This document shows positions 25,584-33,790 of a stretch of DNA of 64,000 bases, piece after piece. The stretch covers positions 372,001 to 436,000 of the forward strand of contig JACKAA010000001.1 in the NCBI GenBank assembly GCA_020635275.1, in the 5' to 3' direction. The notes below the pieces were generated by a model. That model was not told where the DNA came from, did no database searches, and saw only the letters and a list, made by a program, of their open reading frames with translations. Position numbers and translations under genes: made by a program. The number at the start of each line of letters is the position of its first letter. Position 1 is the first letter of the stretch. Origin of the DNA: Ignavibacteriales bacterium (GTDB taxonomy: Bacteria > Bacteroidota > Ignavibacteria > Ignavibacteriales > Melioribacteraceae).

Positions 25584-27065
25584 TCAAACTAGCGGAGTAA
25601 TTTTATCTTTAAGTAATTGAAACTTATCTTTAAAAATTGAATTATTACTTATCTTATTATCAATTTCGGGCATTATTTTCTGTATTTGGTCAAATTCACT
25701 ATTATTTATGTAAATTGAAACCAAATAGAATAATGTGGAATCTTCATAGTCAGTAAAGTTTAATGCTGTTTCAAAAATTACTTTTGCTTCATTAATTTGA
25801 TTTATTTTAATAAGAAAGGAACCGAATTTATTCAGAAATTTTGGATTTTCTCGGAAATTATCATATAAATTTGAATAGAGTTCCAACTTGAGATTAACAT
25901 TCTCCAAATATTCAAAAATTTGTAAGTACTCATTAACGTTGTCGTTACTTATATAAGAAATTAATGCTTTAATATTATTTTTATTATATGCATTTAAAAT
26001 TACTTGCTCAAGGTTATTGCCTTCATTAGTATTTTCGTTTTTTAATTCACCGATATAATAAGCTAATTCATTTTTGGAATTAAATTTTAATGATTGTAAA
26101 ATTCCTTCGTAAATAATCTTTTTTGGTACCAAAAATATATTTTGGATATTATTCTGACCGACAGGATTTTTAGACTTTATTAAAGCATTCTTGCAAAATT
26201 TTAATGATTTTTTATCATTAAAACGATTAAAAATTTGAGATGCAATCATATTTGTAATTGGATGATCTGCATCTATTCTCAAACCTCTTTCTATATATTT
26301 TTTTGCTATATCCAGGTTATTTTTTCTCATTTCAAAATCAGATATCTGGTAACAACAAACAATTTTAAATTCATTATTTAGTCTATTATCTTGGAGCGCA
26401 TCTTTATAATATTTAATTGCAGATTCATTATCCTCTAAAATAAAATATGAATTTGCAAGCTGATAAGAAACATATGAATCTTTATTTACTGAATAATCTT
26501 TTAATAAAAGTTCAAGGTTTCTTTTGGCTTTATTTTTTAATTCAATTTTTGAAACACCATAACCTAAATGAAAAATTTTTATTTTTGAATCAATAATTTT
26601 ATAATTATTTTTAATTAGTGATTGCTCAATTTGTTCATGTACTTTACCGCTGAACTTTATTGCTTTACTATTTTTAAATAATCTAGTATAAAGCATTGAT
26701 TGAGTAGCTGAACTATTCTCGTCAACACTCTCAACAATACATTTAATTGCAATATTTTCATCATTTTTGGTAAACTTTTTTAATTCTTCTATAGAATTTT
26801 TATCTAACCTTTCATCAGCATCCAAATATAAAATCCAATTTCCAGTTGATTTTGAAAGTGCAAAATTTCTTGCGGCTGAAAAATCATTTATCCACTCAAA
26901 ATGATATATTTTTGGATTATAATCTTCTGCTATTTCTAAAGTTTTATCTGATGATCCTGTATCAACTACCACAATTTCATCTACAATATCTTGAACAGAT
27001 TCCAAGCATTCGCGAAGATACTTCTCTTCATTTTTTACGATCATGGATAAAGTTATATTTGCCAT
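25584..27065 (-). CDS. GT2 glycosyltransferase with C-terminal TPR region
   Basis: 493 residues. The N-terminal 1-220 is a GT-A fold family 2 domain: LSMIVKNEEKYLRECLESV, the nucleotide-sugar motif VVDTGSSDKTLEIA, and the metal-binding DADERLD (about 81-87). The rest is a run of TPR-like helical pairs (for example SYQLANSYFILEDNESAIKY and NEAKVIFETALNFTDYEDST). This architecture occurs in protein- and surface-modifying glycosyltransferases in which the TPR part binds the protein substrate. It overlaps the 2237-residue gene by one base (27065) and ends 61 bases before the fliC promoter. Flagellin is a plausible acceptor; not shown by sequence. Confidence 0.88.
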   Translation of the reverse strand: MANITLSMIVKNEEKYLRECLESVQDIVDEIVVVDTGSSDKTLEIAEDYNPKIYHFEWINDFSAARNFALSKSTGNWILYLDADERLDKNSIEELKKFTKNDENIAIKCIVESVDENSSATQSMLYTRLFKNSKAIKFSGKVHEQIEQSLIKNNYKIIDSKIKIFHLGYGVSKIELKNKAKRNLELLLKDYSVNKDSYVSYQLANSYFILEDNESAIKYYKDALQDNRLNNEFKIVCCYQISDFEMRKNNLDIAKKYIERGLRIDADHPITNMIASQIFNRFNDKKSLKFCKNALIKSKNPVGQNNIQNIFLVPKKIIYEGILQSLKFNSKNELAYYIGELKNENTNEGNNLEQVILNAYNKNNIKALISYISNDNVNEYLQIFEYLENVNLKLELYSNLYDNFRENPKFLNKFGSFLIKINQINEAKVIFETALNFTDYEDSTLFYLVSIYINNSEFDQIQKIMPEIDNKISNNSIFKDKFQLLKDKITPLV

Positions 27066-30000
27066 TAATTATCCCTAACCATTTCTTGTTCGTTAATAAG
27101 AGAATTATGATCCTGAGGTAAGTTTAACATAGTATTTAATTGTACTAATCTAGTACTAGCATTTTTATTAGACGCATCATTTGCCACTGCCCATTCATAC
27201 ATTGTTTTAGATTCATTAAACATTTCAGCAGTTCTAAATACTTCGCCTAATCCAAAACATGCTGATGATGAATTTGGGTTATGTTCGAGCTGTTGCTCAA
27301 AATATATTTTAGCTTCTTCAAGCTGATTTTTTGATAATGATAGATTACCTGCAATATTCAATAATTCTTCTTTTGTTAAATTCTCATAACCAGTTCTTTC
27401 AGAGCTATCAAAATTTTCTAGTGCAATTTTTATATTTTCAATCGCTAATTCTATTTCATTATTATCTATATTATCAAAAGTTCTTTCTATACTTTCAATA
27501 AATTTATTATTGTTAATTGAATAACGAATTGATCTTTCTTTTATTTTTATCCCGTGAAGCCATAAACCTTCTGGATTAGTTCCCCATTTATCAATAAATT
27601 TAGATTCGTTAATTTCTAACCTTTTTGCGTAATGATCATTTTTATTACTTTTAAAGCTAACGGAGCCGAAATGATGTATAAAAACGTCCGTGGCAATAAT
27701 TGTCTGAAATCCAGCTAGTTGTGCTCTTAGACAATAATCATCATCTTCAAAATTACCAGGTGAAAATCTTTCATCTAAACCGCCAATTGCTGAAAATAAT
27801 TTTTTTGTTATTAATGTACATACAAAAGCTACTCTGGGATATTTTATCCACGCATAATTTTTATTAATATAATTTTGATTTGCATATTTATGCATTTCTT
27901 CAATCGTTTTATATTTGGCTGCTTTATCAAATTGAGGTCCACTAATGGAATTAGAGAATACGCCAATTATTCCTATATTATTTGAAGATGTTTTAACTTT
28001 AAGAAGTCGTTCTAACCATCCGTCAGTTACGATTGTATCATTATTTAAAAGTACAATATCCTCACCTTTGGCAATTTGCAAACCTTGATTTATTGCTTTT
28101 GGGTAACCAAAATTTACTTTATTATTAATGAGTGTAATATTGGAGCTTTGTTCTAGCCATTCTTTTGTGCCATCATTTGAAGAATTATTAATTACAATTA
28201 TTTCATAGTTAGTGTATGTGCATTCTCTAATACTCTTTATGCATTTTTTTGTGAATTCAATTTGATTATATACTGGAATAATAATACTGACTTTTATTTT
28301 AAATAAATCATGTATATCATCTTTCGCAATTTTTCCTTCCCATTTTTTATGTAATAATTTTACATTATGATCAACATAACCAAACCTACCATCAGTTTTT
28401 GATTCATGATGAAAAATTATTGATTTCGGATTATAAATTACTTTATATCCAAGCTCTCTAATTTTAAAACACAAATCCACATCTTCATAACCATTTAAAA
28501 ATTCTTCATCAAAACCGTTAACTTTTTCAAATAATTGCTTTTTTGTTAATAAACAAGCTCCCGTTACAGCTTGATATTCCTGAATAAAATTAGCATAAGT
28601 GTAATCCTTTTTTTCATTTGCAAAAATGTGATAAGGAAATATTTTGTGTGGTTTATTATCAATAACAACTCCAGCATGTTGAATGAGGTTTGAATTGGGA
28701 TACAATAATTTAGCGCCCACAATTCCTGTTGGCTCTTCAATAATAGTATTTACTAATTCATCTATCCAAAAATCTGTTACAATAGTGTCATTATTTAAGA
28801 AAAGCATTAAATCGTAATTTGCAATTTTAGCCCCAATATTATTTGCCTTTGCAAATCCAAGATTTTCTTCATTGAAAATTATTTTAAGATTTTCATATTT
28901 TTTTGAAATTATATTTAGTCTTTCTTTTGTGCCATCTTTTGAGTTGTTATCAACAATTATAACTTCAAATTGAATTTTACTTTTACATGAATAAATTGAC
29001 TTAATACAATTTTCTGTAAAGCTCCAATTATTAAAAGTAGGTATAATAATAGAAACCTTATTTTTAGTTTTAATGTTGAGGTTTTTGTAAAATGATTCCT
29101 TATTTTGTTGTTTATATCTTTTGGAAAAATGTACCAAATCAGTTTCTATTTCCTTAGCTGCAATTATATTTTCCAGATTAAATTTTTCAATTTCATCAAA
29201 GAAATAGTTTCTTTCACTTAACGAATTTTTAATGATTTTTCTTAAATTTGATTTAGAATTATTATTAATTTCACCAAAAATAACTAACGCCCCAACCCTC
29301 TCGGCATATATAATTGACTCGAGCAATTCGTTATCAATTTTACAAGATAATACTAAAAGCAAGTCGGCATTTATTTTAAACTTAAAATTCTCATATTTTG
29401 CAATATAAAATTTCGCATCCGATTTATTTTTATTAGTAAGTTCTATTATAATATTAGATCTATCCTTATTTTTTTTTAATAACCATTCTTTACTAGTTAT
29501 TCTTAACCTATTATTGTAATATTCTATTGGATCAGAAAAATACAAGCCAGTAAGTTGATTTTTTGCTCTATTATCTTGAGATATTTTTCTGAAATATTTT
29601 GCTGTAACCACATTAATAAATATTGGATTTGTAAATTGCGCAAATCTTCGATACATATCCCAATCAATTAAAACTTTTAGTTCTTCATCATAAAATCCAG
29701 TTAATTCAAAAAGTGATCTTTCATGTATAGCACATAAATTTGGAATATGATTCATATATCTTAACATATCACCAGTTACTTGTTTGGCATATCTAATAGC
29801 AGATTCTTTTTCATGCCATTGATGATTATATTCATAAAGGTTAACTTCTTTTGCGATTGAATATGCAAATTTAATTTCTGTATGTTTTTCTAAAAACGTT
29901 ACCAATACTTCTAAATGATTTGGCAAATATTGATCATCATCATCCAAATATGCTATATATTTACTTTGAGAATTTTTTATTGCGTAATTAAGCGCAATGG

Positions 30001-33000
30001 ATTTACCTTCATTCTCTTTTGACAAATATTTTATTCTCGGGTCATTAAATAATTTAACTATATCACTTACATCTTCACCACCATCATTTACTAAAATTAA
30101 ATTCCAATCTTTGTATGTTTGGTTAATTATACTTTGAATTGAATCTGCCAGCGTTTCTTTTCTATTATAAGTGGTCATAAGAACTGCGACTTTGGCGATA
30201 CCTTTATATTCCAGATTTTCCCAAGGATTTGATCGAAATATACTTTCCTTTAATTCTTTAAATGCTGATCCTGGAATTTCGATTCTATCAATTTCGAATG
30301 GATTGAATTTGTGATTAACTCTTGAAGGAGTAACTCGAGTAATTAAAGTATGCTTTTCAGCTGCCTTTTTAATAGAACTGTGATTATATAATCCCCATGG
30401 AAATGAGAAACTAAAAATTTCTTTTTTAAAATTATTAGCCAGATATAAATTTGCAGAATTAATTTCAGTTTCAATTCTTTCATTAAATCTATTATCATCT
30501 TCATAATCCCCAATTCCATTTGGGAATTCTATCCTGAGTAATGTTTTTAATTCTTCAACTATTTCTGACTCATTTTTTTGAACACAATTTTTATTGTAGA
30601 ATTCAATGCAAAAGTCTATTGCTTCAGGTTTGGGTATAAATGCTTTTGCAAATAAATTTGATTTGTATTCAAATATTGGAAATCCTTTTGGTGTATTTAC
30701 CTCAATTAAATTTGCGTGTTTATAATCACCAATATATAAATCAATTAAATTATCACTTACAAATATTTGTTTGTGATTTAATGAATGATTTTGAATATCT
30801 AAAATTTTCTTGAAATTTACATCTTTCCATTTCTTTAATAATTGTTCATTTAGTTTATTAGGTATTAAAAAGCTTGTCGCAATATTATTGGTTTCGCGCA
30901 GAATCGGCAAAGCTTTACTAATGTCTGCATCCAAACCATCATCAAGTGTTATCCAAAACGGTTTATTATAATTTACAATTTTGTACATCAAGTTTTCAAC
31001 TTGATATGTATTTATTGATCTAAAATTGTTAACATTAAATAAATTTATTGCATCATGAAACCTTTCAGTAAAATTTTCTTCTTGGAATTTTGGATGATCT
31101 AGCAAAACTGGAAAATTTAATTTTTGATCATTTTGATTTTTTTCAAAAATACTGAAAATAGTTCCGTCAATTATTTCTTCGGTTTGGGATTTAAAAAATT
31201 CTTTTGTCCTTTTATAGAAATCAACTCCATATTGTCTAACATTTCCAAATTTTTGAGGTGTGTCATATTCAATAGTTTTCCTTAACCATTTATCATGCGG
31301 AATTTCTAAAATTGCTTTTCCATCCTTTTTAAGTACTCTTGATATTTCTGAAAATGCTTTTTTATCATTAGGCACTTCTTCAATTACATGCTGCATAATA
31401 ATCAAATCAAAGGTTTCATTTTCAAATTTTAGATCACATACATCCATCTCAAAATCTATCCACGAAGTATCTCTTTTATCTAATGGATTGCCCGATTTCC
31501 ACTTATCAATACATATATACTCACAACCTGAATCTTCAAAATATTTTCTGAACACTAAATTATTTAATGGTGCAATTTCTAAAACTTTCATACCTGGTTC
31601 AATAACGTAATTTCGCTTTATTAAAAACCATAAAGCTCGTTGTCTTTCTAAGCTGTTACATTGGGGACATCTAACCTTTTCTCTAGCTCCCATGTTAAGA
31701 AAATTGTCTCCAACATAACTGCAGATATTACATTCTGTATATTTAGGTTTACTTTTTACTACTTCATATATTTTATCAATTATTTCATCCGCTCGTTGAT
31801 CAAAAGTATAATTTAAAGTTTTTTCATAATTTTCTTTTGCTTTATTTATTCTTTTTTTTTCATCATTTAAATAAAATTCAATTATACTTTTTAATTCAGC
31901 TGGCGTTTTATAATATTCAATACCTAACTCATTTAAACCTTCCACATAATTACAAATTTGTAAGGTTCCGGTTTGGGCAACATCAAATGTTCTATTATTA
32001 ATAAAACCATTATTGCGCATTGATTCTTGATGATCATTCAAAACAATTTTGGCTTTTGAATAAATTTCTTTTAGTTTATTCCACTCAATAAAAGTTCCGC
32101 CAATATATTTTTTTTTAATAAAGTTTTCCCAATTTTCTCCAAATACTTTCAGATTATATTCACTTTTTGTATCAAGTAAATCTTGAATAATCTTTCTGCA
32201 TTTATTGTTTTTAGCTTCATAATTATTCCCAAGGAAAAGCAGATCATATTCTTTTTCATTTTTCGCATTTTTGTTAAAGTATTTAGGATCAGTTGCTTGC
32301 GGTAAAAAGAATATTGGTTTAATTATTCTTTGATTAATTTCATTGTAATATTTTTCAGAAGCAACAAATACAATGTCATATTGATTTAATTCTTCAATAG
32401 AATGAAGCTCAGGATGATTAATGACCCAAATTATGTTTATATTATTTGGTTTAAGCTTGTATTCAGTCAATCCCTTAATGTGAATTACAACATTAATTGA
32501 TTTATCAGATTGGTTCCATTCATTTAAGTAATGAACAACTGTATTGTGCCCTTTTCTAATTAGAGAATCAGCTAATGAATTTGCAAAATATATATCACCC
32601 CAGTTTTTATGTTCTCTGTTTGGCACCCCGATTTTTATTGCAAAATTAAGTTTATTTGGCAGTTCATATTTTGATTTTTGAGATTTTATAGCAAAATAAT
32701 CTTGTGCATTTTTATAATAATTTTCAATATCTGACTCTACAATATTTTCCCATCTATTTAAGAATACGCTTCTATTTTGAAATGCTTTTTCTAATCTATT
32801 TGCAGACTGACTTTCAAGATGATAAAGCCAAGCCTCTGGAGTATACCAAATTTTATATCCTGCATTTTTTATTTTCAAACATAGATCAATATCTTCTTGA
32901 CCATTAATAAATATCTCATCAAAACCTTTTAAGTTATTAAATAATTCTTTTTTAATAAAAAAACATGCTCCAGTTATTGCTGATATCTCTCTGCTTTTAT

Positions 33001-33778
33001 TAGCTGGCGGGTATTCCGAAGAATAGAAGTTAAAAATATGTGTCGCTAATTTGTCATTTCCAAAGGCTAATCCTGCATGTTGAATTAGACCATCCGGATA
33101 TAAAAGCTTTATTCCAACTGCGCCAATTTTTTCAGAATTTAAAAGCTGAATTGGTTTGGATAAAAAATCCATTTCAGCAATTGTATCATTGTTTAGAAAT
33201 AGTAAATTTTCATACTTAGCTTTTTTGACTCCTAAATTATTTCCCTTTGCAAATCCAAAATTTTCTTCATTTTTTAATATTTTCAAATCATAATTTAGAA
33301 TTTTTCTTATTTCATTAAGCCTTTCAAAAGTTCCATCTGTAGAATTATTATCAACAACAATTACCTCAAATTTATTTTTTGAATTAATTTTATTTAAGGA
33401 TCTTAAGCATTTCTCTGTTAATTCTATTTTATTAAATACTGGAATAATAATAGATACTTCTGATGCAGCTGTATTTGTTTTAGCAGAAAATTGAATTTGG
33501 TTTTCACTATCATTATTAAATTTTGTATTCAAATAATTTAAGTTGCTAATAGCAATTTCATCATTTGGATATTTTAGTAAAATTTGGTTTATCATATCCA
33601 AGGCTGCTTCAAATTTTTCAAGCAAAATCCAAACAACAACTAAGTTATTAGCAGCATCAATATATTCAGAATCAATATTTTGCAGAATATCAATTAATAT
33701 TTTTTCTGCTTCTACATATTGATGTTTTTCAATAAATTTTTCTGCTTTTAATAATAATTCTTCTTTATTACGATTCAT
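27065..33778 (-). CDS. Giant multidomain glycosyltransferase (GT2-GT1-methyltransferase-deacetylase-GT2x3-TPR)
   Basis: 2237 residues, no signal peptide or membrane segment. Approximate order: TPR-like (1-90); GT2 (108-340, VSIIIPVFNKIELTEKCL, DNNSTDGT, LFLNNDT); a GT1/CgeB-like glycosyltransferase (380-660, GDIYFANSLADSL, NHPELHS, QESMRNNGFINNRTFDVA); a methyltransferase (680-870) headed by a Cys pair module (CNIC...CPQC) with VLEIAPLNN; a NodB-like deacetylase domain (935-1190: TLDDG, NHSLNH, FPWGLYN); GT2 (1195-1420, TTYNRKETLADSIQ, LDDDDQYLP); two more GT2 domains (1575-1825 and 1830-2060) closely alike to the first; C-terminal TPR (2080-2237). It follows the 985-residue gene by 12 bases. 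It could build and decorate a whole glycan as one polypeptide. Domain calls are firm, the product is not. Confidence 0.85.
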   Translation of the reverse strand: MNRNKEELLLKAEKFIEKHQYVEAEKILIDILQNIDSEYIDAANNLVVVWILLEKFEAALDMINQILLKYPNDEIAISNLNYLNTKFNNDSENQIQFSAKTNTAASEVSIIIPVFNKIELTEKCLRSLNKINSKNKFEVIVVDNNSTDGTFERLNEIRKILNYDLKILKNEENFGFAKGNNLGVKKAKYENLLFLNNDTIAEMDFLSKPIQLLNSEKIGAVGIKLLYPDGLIQHAGLAFGNDKLATHIFNFYSSEYPPANKSREISAITGACFFIKKELFNNLKGFDEIFINGQEDIDLCLKIKNAGYKIWYTPEAWLYHLESQSANRLEKAFQNRSVFLNRWENIVESDIENYYKNAQDYFAIKSQKSKYELPNKLNFAIKIGVPNREHKNWGDIYFANSLADSLIRKGHNTVVHYLNEWNQSDKSINVVIHIKGLTEYKLKPNNINIIWVINHPELHSIEELNQYDIVFVASEKYYNEINQRIIKPIFFLPQATDPKYFNKNAKNEKEYDLLFLGNNYEAKNNKCRKIIQDLLDTKSEYNLKVFGENWENFIKKKYIGGTFIEWNKLKEIYSKAKIVLNDHQESMRNNGFINNRTFDVAQTGTLQICNYVEGLNELGIEYYKTPAELKSIIEFYLNDEKKRINKAKENYEKTLNYTFDQRADEIIDKIYEVVKSKPKYTECNICSYVGDNFLNMGAREKVRCPQCNSLERQRALWFLIKRNYVIEPGMKVLEIAPLNNLVFRKYFEDSGCEYICIDKWKSGNPLDKRDTSWIDFEMDVCDLKFENETFDLIIMQHVIEEVPNDKKAFSEISRVLKKDGKAILEIPHDKWLRKTIEYDTPQKFGNVRQYGVDFYKRTKEFFKSQTEEIIDGTIFSIFEKNQNDQKLNFPVLLDHPKFQEENFTERFHDAINLFNVNNFRSINTYQVENLMYKIVNYNKPFWITLDDGLDADISKALPILRETNNIATSFLIPNKLNEQLLKKWKDVNFKKILDIQNHSLNHKQIFVSDNLIDLYIGDYKHANLIEVNTPKGFPIFEYKSNLFAKAFIPKPEAIDFCIEFYNKNCVQKNESEIVEELKTLLRIEFPNGIGDYEDDNRFNERIETEINSANLYLANNFKKEIFSFSFPWGLYNHSSIKKAAEKHTLITRVTPSRVNHKFNPFEIDRIEIPGSAFKELKESIFRSNPWENLEYKGIAKVAVLMTTYNRKETLADSIQSIINQTYKDWNLILVNDGGEDVSDIVKLFNDPRIKYLSKENEGKSIALNYAIKNSQSKYIAYLDDDDQYLPNHLEVLVTFLEKHTEIKFAYSIAKEVNLYEYNHQWHEKESAIRYAKQVTGDMLRYMNHIPNLCAIHERSLFELTGFYDEELKVLIDWDMYRRFAQFTNPIFINVVTAKYFRKISQDNRAKNQLTGLYFSDPIEYYNNRLRITSKEWLLKKNKDRSNIIIELTNKNKSDAKFYIAKYENFKFKINADLLLVLSCKIDNELLESIIYAERVGALVIFGEINNNSKSNLRKIIKNSLSERNYFFDEIEKFNLENIIAAKEIETDLVHFSKRYKQQNKESFYKNLNIKTKNKVSIIIPTFNNWSFTENCIKSIYSCKSKIQFEVIIVDNNSKDGTKERLNIISKKYENLKIIFNEENLGFAKANNIGAKIANYDLMLFLNNDTIVTDFWIDELVNTIIEEPTGIVGAKLLYPNSNLIQHAGVVIDNKPHKIFPYHIFANEKKDYTYANFIQEYQAVTGACLLTKKQLFEKVNGFDEEFLNGYEDVDLCFKIRELGYKVIYNPKSIIFHHESKTDGRFGYVDHNVKLLHKKWEGKIAKDDIHDLFKIKVSIIIPVYNQIEFTKKCIKSIRECTYTNYEIIVINNSSNDGTKEWLEQSSNITLINNKVNFGYPKAINQGLQIAKGEDIVLLNNDTIVTDGWLERLLKVKTSSNNIGIIGVFSNSISGPQFDKAAKYKTIEEMHKYANQNYINKNYAWIKYPRVAFVCTLITKKLFSAIGGLDERFSPGNFEDDDYCLRAQLAGFQTIIATDVFIHHFGSVSFKSNKNDHYAKRLEINESKFIDKWGTNPEGLWLHGIKIKERSIRYSINNNKFIESIERTFDNIDNNEIELAIENIKIALENFDSSERTGYENLTKEELLNIAGNLSLSKNQLEEAKIYFEQQLEHNPNSSSACFGLGEVFRTAEMFNESKTMYEWAVANDASNKNASTRLVQLNTMLNLPQDHNSLINEQEMVRDN

Positions 33779-33790
33779 ACTTTCCTGCGT

